The notes: generated by a model not told the origin, from the sequence alone. DNA of 36,952 bases from Caulobacterales bacterium (GCA_016234625.1 JACRBD010000279.1:1-36952); one strand, 5' to 3'. Counted from the stretch's first letter, positions 1 through 7,210 are shown. Translations and numbers: made by a program.

Positions 1-67
1 CGATATGGAGGTCATTTTCCGAAGGTCAATTCTTGAATGAGAAAGGTTGGGGGCCATACTTCGGCGC

Positions 68-724
68 ATGGCGAACGCCTTTCAATACCGTCCCCGGTTC
101 GTAGACATCCGCGTCCGCCCCCCCAAGCCCGGGGAGGCCGAGGCGGAAGCGGACGTGCACGCCCTCAAACCGGGCGAGCGCCGCTGTGAACATTCCGACT
201 GCATCAGCGTGGCCACGGCCCGCGCGCCCAAGGCCCGCAACATGCCCGGGCAGTTCTATCATTTCTGTCAGCAGCACGCGGCCGAGTACAACAAGGCCTG
301 GAACTTCTTCGCCGGCATGACCGACGACGCCATCACCCGCGCCCAGGCCGAACGGTTCACCGGCGAGCGGCCGACCTGGAGCTTCAAGGCCTCCAACCGC
401 TCCCGCGAGGCCGCCGCCCAGGCCAAGGGCCCGATGGGCTGGAACGATCCGTTCAGCCTGTTCGGCTTTGGCCGCGCCGACCGTTCCGGCGTCGACGCGC
501 CTCAGGCCCGCGCCGACGGCCGCCAGCTGGGCAAGCTTGAGCGCAACGCCCTGGCCGACCTGGACCTGCCCGACACCGCCGACCGGGCGGCGATCCGCCA
601 CCGCTACACGGAGCTGGTCAAGAAGTGTCACCCCGACTCCAACGGCGGCGACCGCAGCGCCGAGCACAAGCTGCAGCGGGTGCTGAAGGCGTGGAAGACG
701 CTGAAGAAGATGGGTCTGGCCTGA
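68..724 (+). CDS. J-domain protein with N-terminal Cys/His finger
   Basis: The protein has 218 residues. The last 60 or so form a J-domain with the HPD tripeptide (KKCHPDSNGG), the signature that stimulates DnaK-type ATPases. The N-terminal half has CEHSDC and, about 40 residues later, FCQQHA, a CxxxxC...CxxH arrangement that could bind zinc. This is inference from spacing. The layout matches a family widely conserved in alphaproteobacteria beside cobS, so a co-chaperone role is likely but the client is unknown. The start is the ATG at 68. An upstream TTG at 47 would add seven residues with no family support. No strong ribosome-binding site is visible. A palindromic repeat separates it from cobS. 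Confidence 0.85.
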   Translation: MANAFQYRPRFVDIRVRPPKPGEAEAEADVHALKPGERRCEHSDCISVATARAPKARNMPGQFYHFCQQHAAEYNKAWNFFAGMTDDAITRAQAERFTGERPTWSFKASNRSREAAAQAKGPMGWNDPFSLFGFGRADRSGVDAPQARADGRQLGKLERNALADLDLPDTADRAAIRHRYTELVKKCHPDSNGGDRSAEHKLQRVLKAWKTLKKMGLA

Positions 725-725
725 C

Positions 726-842
726 TGCGTCCTTCGAGACGCGATCCTGAGGGATCGCTCCTCAGGATGACGGGCAGGGGTGGGCTGCAAAACTCTTCGT
801 CATGGTGAGTAGCGAGCCTCAAGCGAGCGTCTCGAACCACGC
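726..842. repeat. BIME-like pair of inverted palindromic units (GCGTCCTTCGA family)
   Basis: Two imperfect inverted units fill the gap before cobS. The first reads GCGTCCTTCGAGACGC, then a hairpin (GCGATCCTGAGGGATCGC), then CTCAGGATGACG. The second is a diverged inverted copy running from CGTCATGGTGAG to CGAACCACGC. The same family recurs at 27834-27931 and 32292-32400. Confidence 0.75.
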
Positions 843-895
843 ACTTTCAAACAGCCGTTTCCTGATCGCTGATTACGCGCTATCGGATTTTCATC

Positions 896-1906
896 ATGGC
901 TGACTCTCCCGACACCGCCCCCGCCGCCGACGCCTTGCAGGCTCTGGTTCCCGACAAGCAGGTCTCGATCCGCGACGTGTTCGGCGTGGACTCCGACATG
1001 ATGGTGCCGGCCTTCAGCTTCCGGGACTCCCATGTGCCGGACCTGGACGAGGCCTACCGGTTCGACCCGCAGACCACCCTGGCGATCGTCGCCGGCCTGG
1101 CCTTCGACCGGCGGGTGATGATCCAGGGCTACCACGGCACGGGCAAGTCGACGCACATCGAACAGGTCTGCGCCCGGCTGAACTGGCCGATGGTCCGCGT
1201 GAACCTCGACAGCCACGTCAGCCGCATCGACCTGGTCGGCAAGGACGCCATCGTCCTGAAGGACGGCAAGCAGATCACCGAGTTCCGCGAAGGCATCCTG
1301 CCCTGGTGCCTGCAGCGGCCGATGGCGCTGGTGTTCGACGAATACGACGCCGGCCGCCCGGACGTGATGTTCGTCATCCAACGCGTGCTCGAGGCCGGCG
1401 GCAAGCTGACCCTGCTGGACCAGAACCGCGTCATCCGCGCCAATCCGTATTTCCGCCTGTTCGCCACGACCAACACCATCGGTCTGGGCGACACCACCGG
1501 CCTCTACCACGGCACCCAGCAGATCAATCAGGGCCAGATGGACCGCTGGTCGATCGTCACCACGCTGAACTACCTCGACCACGACGCCGAGGCCGAGATC
1601 GTGCTGGCCAAGAACCCGCGCTACGCCACCCCGGAGGGCCGCCGCACCATCGCCGCCATGGTCCGCGTCGCCGACATGACCCGCAACGCCTTCATGAACG
1701 GCGACATCTCCACCGTCATGAGCCCCCGCACCGTGATCACCTGGGCCCAGAACGCCGACATCTTCGCCGGCGACCTGGCCCTGGCGTTCCGGATGACCTT
1801 CCTGAACAAGTGCGACGAACTGGAGCGCCCGACGGTGGCGGAGTTCTATCAGCGGGCGTTCGGGGAGGATCTGCCGGAGTCGGCGGCGCGGGTGAAGGTG
1901 GCTTAG
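896..1906 (+). CDS. cobS: CobS-like AAA+ ATPase, aerobic cobaltochelatase subunit
   Basis: The product has 336 residues, the usual CobS length. It has a Walker A motif GYHGTGKST at residues 78-86, a Walker B motif LVFDEYD at about 145-151, and a sensor-like FATTNTIG segment. CobS is the ATPase ring that works with CobT and CobN to insert cobalt into hydrogenobyrinic acid a,c-diamide in aerobic cobalamin synthesis. The upstream J-domain gene is a typical neighbour. cobT normally follows directly but is absent here. The next gene is a convergent ExbD-like ORF whose stop codon overlaps the cobS stop region by 3 bases. CobS-like ATPases can also pair with other CobT/VWA-type partners, so a role outside cobalamin synthesis remains possible. 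Confidence 0.9.
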   Translation: MADSPDTAPAADALQALVPDKQVSIRDVFGVDSDMMVPAFSFRDSHVPDLDEAYRFDPQTTLAIVAGLAFDRRVMIQGYHGTGKSTHIEQVCARLNWPMVRVNLDSHVSRIDLVGKDAIVLKDGKQITEFREGILPWCLQRPMALVFDEYDAGRPDVMFVIQRVLEAGGKLTLLDQNRVIRANPYFRLFATTNTIGLGDTTGLYHGTQQINQGQMDRWSIVTTLNYLDHDAEAEIVLAKNPRYATPEGRRTIAAMVRVADMTRNAFMNGDISTVMSPRTVITWAQNADIFAGDLALAFRMTFLNKCDELERPTVAEFYQRAFGEDLPESAARVKVA

Positions 1907-2286
1907 GGCAACTCTTCGTCGGGCGGACTGATGAGGGCGATGCCTTCCAGTCCGTTGTAGTTGATCAGCGAGATGACACTTAGCACGTCCGAATAGGGCG
2001 TGTCGTACTCGCCAGTGACCGCCACTCGCCAGCAGGAGTCCGGCTCGGCGTGGAGCGCTACGAGCGCCGCACCGAGCTTCTTGCGCTCGATCCGAACCCC
2101 GTTCGAACTATACCCACCCTTGCTCAGTGTGATCGCCCCGTCCTTGTCCAGGTGAACCCAGATTGGCAGGCAACCCTCGCGTCCGAACCCGCCGTCCGGC
2201 GGCATGTCCAGGCTCACCAGTGGCGCTGGAACCGCTGGTTCCTGCGCGAACAGCAGCGCCAAGGCGCTGACCAGACCTGCGAACAT
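1903..2286 (-). CDS. small secreted protein resembling the ExbD/TolR periplasmic domain
   Basis: The product has 127 residues. It starts with a short hydrophobic stretch ([14 protein letters not shown]) that could be a signal peptide or anchor. The C-terminal part reads like an ExbD/TolR periplasmic domain: a beta segment ([13 protein letters not shown]), then [17 protein letters not shown] and IALISPP, which match the ExbD pattern of PYxxVxxVxxxxxxxG followed by hydrophobic-x-TxP. The anchor lacks the conserved aspartate that ExbD uses for proton coupling, and no ExbB/TolQ gene is nearby, so it is unlikely to energise transport. Two cysteines (REGC, DSCW) could form a disulfide. The gene is convergent with cobS. 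The family call is inference from pattern and has not been checked by profile search. Confidence 0.55.
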   Translation of the reverse strand: MFAGLVSALALLFAQEPAVPAPLVSLDMPPDGGFGREGCLPIWVHLDKDGAITLSKGGYSSNGVRIERKKLGAALVALHAEPDSCWRVAVTGEYDTPYSDVLSVISLINYNGLEGIALISPPDEELP

Positions 2287-2362
2287 GACGACCGTCCCCG
2301 CCTTCCGATCTATTGACGCTACGCCCGTTTTGAAGCGCTGAAAACGCCCACACCCCGCCCTT

Positions 2363-2490
2363 CATCTCATGCAGGCCAGCGTGCCGGACGGGCCAGGTTG
2401 GTCAAGGGCGCTGCGCGTCGCGGAGCGATGGCCCGCAGGGGCCACCCTTGAGCAACCTGGACCGTCCGGCGATCGTCTCGGCGTGAGATG
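2363..2490. repeat. long imperfect inverted repeat
   Basis: The left arm runs from CATCTCATGC at 2363 through GCCGGACGG and CCAGGTTGGTCAAGGG to about 2408. The right arm (about 2444-2490) returns CCCTTGAGCAACCTGG, CCGTCCGGC and GCGTGAGATG. Arms of about 45 bases with scattered mismatches flank a loop of about 35 bases. It ends ten bases before R1 of the DUF559 cassette. Confidence 0.75.
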
Positions 2491-2500
2491 AATGGGCGTT

Positions 2501-2551
2501 CCCCTTCTCCCCTTGCGGGAGAAGGTGTCGGCGTAGCCGACGGATGAGGGG
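2501..2551 (-). repeat. DUF559-flanking repeat, copy R1 (inverted)
   Basis: This is the near-perfect reverse complement of the copy at 3038-3086. It contains a variable hairpin GTCGGCgtaGCCGAC and a constant hairpin CTTCTCCC/GGGAGAAG, and ends in GAGGGG. Confidence 0.9.
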
Positions 2552-2608
2552 TCGCGCCGGTCGGTCGGGTTGGCGCTTCGATTTTTCCGGAGCGGACCCG
2601 GTCTTCGA

Positions 2609-2660
2609 CCCCTCATCCGACCCGCTTCGCGGGCCAGCTTCTCCCGCACGGGGAGAAGGG
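2609..2660 (+). repeat. DUF559-flanking repeat, variant copy R2
   Basis: It has the same CCCCTCATCC start and CTTCTCCC/GGGGAGAAG hairpin as R3, but the variable hairpin is CCCGCttcGCGGG instead of GTCGGCtgcGCCGAC. Pairing is kept although the bases differ. It ends 13 bases before the DUF559 start codon. Confidence 0.85.
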
Positions 2661-2673
2661 ATATCCTGCTCTC

Positions 2674-3033
2674 ATGACGCGCAATATGGAAAAACTCGCC
2701 TTTGCTAGGCGGATGCGGCGCGAGCCGACGGTGAATGAGCGGCGGCTGTGGAAGCTGCTTCGCGACCGGCGACTGGAAGACCTCAAGTTTCGGCGCCAGG
2801 TTCCCATCGGGAAATACATCGTCGATTTCCTGTGCCTGCGGCATCGCCTGATCGTGGAAGCCGACGGGCCCACGCACATCGACAGCCTGCATGACGTGGA
2901 GCGCGATGCCTGGCTGGCCTCCCAGGGGTTTCGCGTGCTGCTGTTCCCCAACGCCGAGGTCGAGATGTGGCCGGAGCGGGTGCTGGACGCGATCCGGGCG
3001 GCCATCGCCGTTCCACGCGCCGGCGATATTTGA
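2674..3033 (+). CDS. DUF559 endonuclease-like protein
   Basis: The product has 119 residues, the usual size of free-standing DUF559 proteins. The family pattern is clear: an N-terminal basic helix (ERRLWKLLRDRRL), LKFRRQVPIGKYIVDFLC, LIVEADGPTH, then RDAWLASQGFRVLLFPN. The acidic residues in VDF and VEADG fit a Vsr-like PD-(D/E)XK nuclease fold. Catalysis is family-level inference. It is bracketed by inverted palindromic repeats, which may be its substrates or its vehicle. An alternative start is the ATG at 2689. Its relative at 33979 shares the same core motifs. Confidence 0.85.
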   Translation: MTRNMEKLAFARRMRREPTVNERRLWKLLRDRRLEDLKFRRQVPIGKYIVDFLCLRHRLIVEADGPTHIDSLHDVERDAWLASQGFRVLLFPNAEVEMWPERVLDAIRAAIAVPRAGDI

Positions 3034-3037
3034 GAGA

Positions 3038-3086
3038 CCCCTCATCCGTCGGCTGCGCCGACACCTTCTCCCGCAAGGGGAGAAGG
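3038..3086 (+). repeat. DUF559-flanking repeat, copy R3
   Basis: It reads CCCCTCATCC, then hairpin GTCGGCtgcGCCGAC, ACAC, then hairpin CTTCTCCCgcaaGGGGAGAAG. It starts five bases after the DUF559 stop and ends eight bases before the end of higA, so it could also serve as a bidirectional terminator. Confidence 0.9.
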
Positions 3087-3094
3087 AAGGCCCC

Positions 3095-3418
3095 CTACGC
3101 CGACCTCGGCGTGATCTTCTGCAGTTCCGCCCCCATCTTGCGCCGCTGTTCCATCAGGTCGTGGCTGTTCTGCAGGCGCAGGAAGAAGCCCTCGGTCAGG
3201 CCCCAGTAACGGGTCAGGCGCAGGTCGGTGTCGGCGGTGATCGAGCGCTTGCCGAGCACGATCTCGTTGATCCGCCGGGGTGGCACGCCGATGAGCCGGG
3301 CCATGGCGTTCTGGCTCATGCCCAGCGGCTTGAGGAAGTCCTCAAGCAGCACGTCTCCCGGCGTGGGATTGTGGAGCCAGTCCACCGGCTCAATGGTAAT
3401 CGCAGATTTCGACATCAT
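3095..3418 (-). CDS. higA: HigA-type antitoxin (XRE family)
   Basis: The product has 107 residues with a Cro/C1-type helix-turn-helix (LGMSQNAMARLIGVPPRRINEIVLG condensed to the pattern MSQNxxARxxGVPxxRINEI) and the HigA hallmarks PGDVLLEDFLKPLG upstream and RLxRYWGLTEGFFLRLQ downstream. HigA neutralises HigB and represses the operon by binding a palindrome near the promoter. The gene overlaps the end of higB by 29 bases, so the two are translationally coupled, toxin first. Two adjacent ATG codons (3418, 3415) are possible starts. Confidence 0.9.
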   Translation of the reverse strand: MMSKSAITIEPVDWLHNPTPGDVLLEDFLKPLGMSQNAMARLIGVPPRRINEIVLGKRSITADTDLRLTRYWGLTEGFFLRLQNSHDLMEQRRKMGAELQKITPRSA

Positions 3419-3671
3419 GGGAATGCCCGTCGATCCAGCGGAAACAGATCCGCCATTGTTGGTTGATCCTGATCGAATGCTGGCCGCGCCGGTCGCCGGT
3501 CAGCGCCTCCAGTTGGGTGCTCGGTGGCGCGCGCAGATCGGCCAGGCGCCTCGCCACATCCAGCGACCGGAGCTTTCGCAACGCCGTCGCCTGGATGGTC
3601 AGCGGCAACCGCCGCGAACGCCCGCCGAGCCAGACACGCTCCGTTTCCCGATCCCCAAACGTCTGGATCAA
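3390..3671 (-). CDS. higB: HigB-type toxin (RelE/ParE superfamily mRNA interferase)
   Basis: The product has 93 residues and ends with the family signature: GDRRGQHSIRINQQWRICF followed by VEICDYH. This is the HigB pattern of an RIN(x)QWRICFRW core and a terminal DYH. HigB proteins cut mRNA on the ribosome. The start is a TTG at 3671, preceded by AGGAGG five bases upstream, so initiation is probably limited by the weak codon and not by the ribosome-binding site. The gene is first in the higBA operon and is read away from prs. The upstream DNA is AT-rich relative to its surroundings, which fits acquisition by transfer. Confidence 0.88.
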   Translation of the reverse strand: MIQTFGDRETERVWLGGRSRRLPLTIQATALRKLRSLDVARRLADLRAPPSTQLEALTGDRRGQHSIRINQQWRICFRWIDGHSHDVEICDYH

Positions 3672-3688
3672 TTCGCCCTCCTATATCG

Positions 3689-3700
3689 CATAACGTTATG
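3689..3700. promoter_or_regulatory. perfect 12-base palindrome, candidate HigA operator
   Basis: CATAACGTTATG is a perfect palindrome between the higBA promoter and the higB ribosome-binding site. Size, symmetry and position fit an autoregulatory HigA site. Binding is inferred. Confidence 0.45.
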
Positions 3701-3740
3701 AGGATCAATTCCATCGCCCGCGCTGGGGTGGCATCGAAGA

Positions 3741-3770
3741 AATATACTATTTATGCGCGTATTTTGTAAA
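3741..3770 (-). promoter_or_regulatory. candidate sigma-70-type promoter of higBA
   Basis: On the minus strand TTTACA (3765-3770) is followed after 18 bases by TATATT (3741-3746). The surrounding sequence is unusually AT-rich for this genome. The promoter lies about 70 bases upstream of the higB TTG start. Confidence 0.5.
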
Positions 3771-3904
3771 GACTCCCGAGACGCATACTCCCGGGACAAG
3801 GCGGGACATTCGCGGGACTCCCGCGCTCGAAATGACGGCCGCGACCTCCCGCGCCTCTGAACGGGGGTTATCCTGTCGGCATGAGCAGGGTTCAGCAGCA
3901 TCAA

Positions 3905-3986
3905 GGGACGGCTTCGCGCAGCGTAGCTGTCCCCTGCAATGCCCCAATCACGGGGACAGCTACGCCCTGCGGGCGAAGCAGTCCCC
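3905..3986. repeat. GGGGAC/GTCCCC palindromic element, copy 1
   Basis: Left arm GGGACGGCTTCGC...GCGTAGCTGTCCCC (3905-3934) pairs with right arm GGGGACAGCTACGC...GCGAAGCAGTCCCC (3952-3986) across a 17-base loop. Related elements lie at 15805-15905 and 25752-25851. Confidence 0.8.
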
Positions 3987-4146
3987 CTGCAGCGCATCGC
4001 CCCGTTTTCAGTCCTCCAAATCCCGTTTTCCCCGCGCCCCCGAGATTCACGAGACATCCCCCACCGTCACCCGGCGAATCCGCCTTGCCCCTCGCCCGTC
4101 CCCTGCTAGAAGCCGCCCAACGTTCCCAGCGCGAAGAGTCGTCGAA

Positions 4147-5082
4147 ATGAAGCTGCTTGCCGGCAACTCAAACCGCACGCTCGCGACCGCGATCGCCGAG
4201 TACCTCGACATCCCCCTGACCAAGGCCCAGGTGCGGCGGTTCGCCGACAACGAGGTGTTCGTCACCATCGACGAGAACGTCCGCGGCGAGGACGTGTTCG
4301 TCATCCAGTCGACCAGCTATCCGGCCAACGACAACCTGATGGAGCTGCTGATCTGCATCGACGCCCTGAAGCGGGCGTCGGGGCGGCGGATCACGGCGGT
4401 GATGCCCTATTTCGGCTACGCCCGCCAGGATCGGAAGACCGGCGGCCGCACGCCGATCTCGGCCAAGCTGGTGGCCAACCTGATCACCCGGGCCGGCGCC
4501 GACCGGGTGCTGACCAGGGACCTGCACGCCGGCCAGATTCAGGGCTTCTTCGACATCCCCACCGACAACCTGCTGCCCGTGCCGCTGCTGGCCCAGGACA
4601 TTCGCGCCCACTACGGCAAGACCGACGATCTGCTGATCGTCTCGCCCGACGTCGGCGGGGTGGTCCGCGCCCGCGCCCTGGCCAACCGCCTCATCGCCGA
4701 CCTGGCCATCGTCGACAAGCGCCGCTCCGGTCCCGGCAAGAGCGAGGTGATGAACATCATCGGCGAGGTCTCCGGCCGCCGCTGCATCCTGTTCGACGAC
4801 ATCGTCGATTCCGCCGGCACCCTGTGCAACGCCGCCAAGGCGCTGAGCGAGGCCGGGGCGGTCGAGGTCAGCGCCTATGTCACGCACGGGGTCCTGTCGG
4901 GCGCCGCCGCCGACCGGGTGACCGCTTCGGTGATGAAGGAGCTGGTGGTCACCGACTCCATCGAACTGTCCGACCCGGTGAAGGCCTGCGAGAAGATCCG
5001 CGCCGTCTCCTGCGCCCCCCTGATCGGCGAAGCCATCCGCCGGATCGCCAACGAGGAGTCGGTGTCGAAGCTGTTCGACTGA
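4147..5082 (+). CDS. prs: ribose-phosphate pyrophosphokinase (PRPP synthetase)
   Basis: The product has 311 residues, the normal class I Prs length. It makes PRPP from ribose 5-phosphate and ATP for nucleotide, histidine, tryptophan and NAD synthesis. Visible motifs are [11 protein letters not shown] (residues 86-96), the [11 protein letters not shown] metal/ATP segment (125-135), VSPDVGG (165-171), and the PRPP-binding loop [13 protein letters not shown] (214-226). The residue before DLHA is Arg (LTRDLHA), where many homologues have a small or hydrophobic residue. The start is the ATG at 4147, giving the usual N-terminus ([13 protein letters not shown]), with GAAGAG a few bases upstream. Confidence 0.96.
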   Translation: MKLLAGNSNRTLATAIAEYLDIPLTKAQVRRFADNEVFVTIDENVRGEDVFVIQSTSYPANDNLMELLICIDALKRASGRRITAVMPYFGYARQDRKTGGRTPISAKLVANLITRAGADRVLTRDLHAGQIQGFFDIPTDNLLPVPLLAQDIRAHYGKTDDLLIVSPDVGGVVRARALANRLIADLAIVDKRRSGPGKSEVMNIIGEVSGRRCILFDDIVDSAGTLCNAAKALSEAGAVEVSAYVTHGVLSGAAADRVTASVMKELVVTDSIELSDPVKACEKIRAVSCAPLIGEAIRRIANEESVSKLFD

Positions 5083-5084
5083 GA

Positions 5085-5199
5085 CGTGAATCGTGAGTCG
5101 TGAGTCGTGAGTCGTGATTGGTGGCGCATGCAGAGAGCGGCGCTTGGCAAATTGACGATGGCGGCGGCGCCTTCACGAATCACGATTCACGAATCACCA
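5085..5199. repeat. tandem 8-base CGTGAGTC repeats with an inverted partner
   Basis: Directly after prs, about five copies of an 8-base unit (CGTGARTC) run from 5085 to 5123. Inverted versions (CACGAATCACGATTCACG) lie at 5174-5199. The two can pair across a 50-base loop and could end prs transcription, although no T-run follows. Confidence 0.75.
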
Positions 5200-5309
5200 A
5201 CCGCCCTCGCCCCGCCCCCGTCACCCTCCCTTAACGCCCCCGCGTCACATTCTCGCCCCTCAGGCGGGTTGTATTGACTTTGTCGGGGTGAGACGGGGAA
5301 GCTGCCGAA

Positions 5310-6383
5310 ATGAAATCTCTCCTTTCCGCGCGCTTCGCGCCGGCGCTCGCCGCCTTTGCCCTCGCCGCCGTCCTGGCCGGTTGCGGACCTGAAAAGCCCG
5401 CGCCCTATGTGCCGCCGCCCCCGCCGCCGCCGCCGCCGCCGATCACCCTGGCTCCGCGCCTGATCGAGGAAGCCAGCGCCTGGCGCGGCTATATGGCCCG
5501 CGCCAACGCCATCTCGCCCGACTTCCAGAACGGCGAACAGATCCAGACCTCGCTGCGCACGGCCGCGGCCTATGAGCCCAAGCAGTTCCTGCGCGGGGCC
5601 GTGGCCTGGGCCGCCATCGTGGCGCTGCAGGACCCGACCTTCGTGGCCGAGCTGCGCAAGGTGGCCGCCGATCCGGCCGCGCGCCTGGCCATGCGCGATC
5701 AACTGATCGCCAACCCCAACATGGCCACCATCCTGCCCGGCGCCGACAGCGCCGCCGGCCTGATCATGCAGGCCCTCGGCAACGAGGGTTCCCGGATGGT
5801 CGTCAATGGCCGCGCGGTGAAACAGGCGGCCTACACGGTCCAGCATAGCGCCTGGTCGAAGATCTCCGTGCCCGACCGCGAGGGCCGGCTGATCGCCGCC
5901 AAGTCCCTGTCGGCCACGCCGATGCTCGGCGACGCCGCCGACGTCATGCTGCTGCAGCAGGCCAGCACGGGTCCGGCGGCGGCCACGCCGCTGGGCCTGA
6001 CCCCCGCCGCCGCCCCGCCGCCCTGGTCGCCGATCGTCGTTCGCGGCCTGACCCTCGCCGCCCTGGCCGCCATCGGCGAAGGCGGCGACGCCAACTTCGA
6101 CGCCATCACCACCCTGTCGGCCGAGCCCAACGCCGCCTACTGCCTGAACATGGCCAAGCTGAACCTGTATCAGTGCCTGGCTGTGTCCAAGCCGCAATAC
6201 GAGGACATCTTCTGCCTCGGCCAGCACATCCTGATCGACACCGGCGCCTGTATGGTCAAATGGACCGGCGCGACCATGCCGGCCGAACCGCCGCCTCCGC
6301 CGCAGCTGGTGCGCGCCCCGCCGAAAAAGACCTCGATCACCGAGGGACCGAGAAAGCCGCAGAAGCCCCCGGTCCGGCGTTAA
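5310..6383 (+). CDS. proline-rich-linker lipoprotein of unknown function
   Basis: The product has 357 residues. The first 25 form a lipoprotein signal peptide with lipobox LAGC, so Cys25 should be lipidated. A linker of about ten consecutive prolines follows, then an alpha-helical, alanine-rich domain (residues 50-300) without a recognised enzyme motif. Four cysteines cluster near the C-terminus (YCLNM, YQCLA, FCLGQ, ACMVK) and could form two disulfides. The tail is again proline- and lysine-rich, as in envelope proteins that cross or touch peptidoglycan. TTGACT at about 5275 is a possible -35. The position beside prs and rplY gives no functional clue. Confidence 0.8.
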   Translation: MKSLLSARFAPALAAFALAAVLAGCGPEKPAPYVPPPPPPPPPPITLAPRLIEEASAWRGYMARANAISPDFQNGEQIQTSLRTAAAYEPKQFLRGAVAWAAIVALQDPTFVAELRKVAADPAARLAMRDQLIANPNMATILPGADSAAGLIMQALGNEGSRMVVNGRAVKQAAYTVQHSAWSKISVPDREGRLIAAKSLSATPMLGDAADVMLLQQASTGPAAATPLGLTPAAAPPPWSPIVVRGLTLAALAAIGEGGDANFDAITTLSAEPNAAYCLNMAKLNLYQCLAVSKPQYEDIFCLGQHILIDTGACMVKWTGATMPAEPPPPPQLVRAPPKKTSITEGPRKPQKPPVRR

Positions 6384-6465
6384 CACTTACCGCAAGAGTC
6401 TCGGCGGGCGGCGTTGCGCCGTCCGCTGAAAGCGTGTATCGAGCGCAACCCTGAATTCACCGACC

Positions 6466-6505
6466 GTCGCCGCGCGGAACTCTCTGCCGCGGCGACTTCG
6501 TTTTG
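6466..6505 (+). promoter_or_regulatory. hairpin with T-rich tail in the rplY leader
   Basis: GTCGCCGCG (6466-6474) and CGCGGCGAC (6488-6496) form a perfect 9-base stem followed by TTCGTTTT. It lies 22 bases upstream of the rplY ATG. It could be the terminator of the lipoprotein gene or an attenuator of rplY. Confidence 0.5.
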
Positions 6506-6518
6506 AGAACGCAAGACC

Positions 6519-7130
6519 ATGGCCGAGATCGTCCTGAACGTCGAAGTCCGCGACCGCACCGGTACGGGCGGCGCCCGCGAAGCCCGCCGCGCCGGCAAGG
6601 TGCCCGGGATCCTCTACGGCGGCCCCAAGGGTCCCGTGGCCGTCGCGGTCAAGGCGAACGAGTTCCGCAAGTCGCTCAACACCGGTCAGCTGCACGGCCA
6701 CCTGGTGACGCTGAAGTACGGCGACGAGAGCCAGCCGGTCATCGCCAAGGACATCCAGTTCCATCCGGTGACGGACGAGCCGATGCACTTCGACCTGCTG
6801 CGCGTCGAAGCCGGCTCGACGATCCGCATCGCCATCCCGGTGCACTTCAAGAACCAGGACATCTGCCCCGGCCTGAAGGCCGGCGGCTCGCTGGAAATCG
6901 TGCGTCACGACGTCGAGCTGAACTGCCCGGCCGACGCCATCCCCGAAGAGCTGGTGTTCGACCTGTCCAAGAGCCAGCTGGGCGACACCATCCGCATCGG
7001 CGACATCACCCTGCCCAAGGGCGTGACCCCGGTCGTGGCCGACCGCGACTTCGTGCTGGCCACCCTGAAGGTCTCCTCGGCCGGCATGTCCGAGGCCGCT
7101 GAAGCCGCCGAGGGCGAAGCCGAAGGCTGA
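6519..7130 (+). CDS. rplY: 50S ribosomal protein L25 (CTC-type)
   Basis: The product has 203 residues. The N-terminal L25 domain that binds 5S rRNA is clear (VRDRTGTGGAREARRAGKVPG, then ILYGGPKGPVAV). It is followed by the C-terminal TL5/CTC beta domain found in most bacteria outside the gammaproteobacteria (HFKNQDICPGLKAGG, PADAIPEELVFDLS). An acidic alanine/glutamate tail ends the protein. It is followed by a strong terminator and then pth, the common rplY-pth arrangement. An unusual leader hairpin precedes it. Confidence 0.96.
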   Translation: MAEIVLNVEVRDRTGTGGAREARRAGKVPGILYGGPKGPVAVAVKANEFRKSLNTGQLHGHLVTLKYGDESQPVIAKDIQFHPVTDEPMHFDLLRVEAGSTIRIAIPVHFKNQDICPGLKAGGSLEIVRHDVELNCPADAIPEELVFDLSKSQLGDTIRIGDITLPKGVTPVVADRDFVLATLKVSSAGMSEAAEAAEGEAEG

Positions 7131-7155
7131 CCTGGCCGCGCATCGTTGATTTGGG

Positions 7156-7189
7156 ACGGGCGGGCCATTGGCTCGCCCGTTTTCGTTTT
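7156..7189 (+). terminator. Rho-independent terminator after rplY
   Basis: An 11-base stem (ACGGGCGGGCC / GGCTCGCCCGT, one G-T pair) with loop ATT is followed by TTTCGTTTT. It lies between rplY and pth, so pth needs its own promoter or readthrough. Confidence 0.8.
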
Positions 7190-7210
7190 AGCCCCCCCAA
7201 GGAGACCGTC

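Larger units (their letters stand above)
2287..2673. other. 387-base gene-free stretch filled by inverted repeats
   Basis: This gap holds a long imperfect palindrome at 2363-2490, then repeat R1 (2501-2551) and repeat R2 (2609-2660) of the DUF559-flanking family. The overlapping open frames here do not look like proteins. The promoter of the ExbD-like gene must lie near 2290-2340, but no convincing box was seen. Confidence 0.7.
2501..3086 (+). mobile_element. putative DUF559 cassette 1 (palindromes plus nuclease-like gene)
   Basis: This is a composite unit: inverted repeat R1, variant repeat R2, the DUF559 gene, and repeat R3 in opposite orientation to R1. The architecture repeats, with a different repeat family, at 33873-34415. 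Mobility is inferred from this repeated arrangement. No target-site duplication was identified. Confidence 0.4.
3672..4146. other. 475-base intergenic region between higB and prs
   Basis: It contains the higBA control region (3672-3770), a stretch of GGGAC/GTCCC-rich sequence (about 3771-3835), the palindromic element at 3905-3986, and the prs leader. An open frame continues upstream of prs through this region but encodes nothing resembling a PRPP synthetase, so it is treated as non-coding. Confidence 0.65.

Noticed and set aside
2362-3045. A 227-codon minus-strand frame across the DUF559 gene and its repeats
   Set aside because: It runs through palindromic repeats and opposite a recognised family. 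The repeat-derived peptide has no protein character.
3832-4146. An N-terminal extension of 105 residues on prs
   Set aside because: The extension is translated from the GGGGAC palindrome and has no similarity to PRPP synthetases. The ATG at 4147 gives the family N-terminus.
5085-5199. Possible CRISPR array
   Set aside because: The direct repeats are only 8 bases long and contiguous, with no spacers, and no cas gene is present.
5187-6386. A 399-codon minus-strand frame opposite the lipoprotein gene
   Set aside because: The translation is Gly/Arg/Asp-rich low complexity, while the plus-strand frame has a perfect lipobox and signal peptide.
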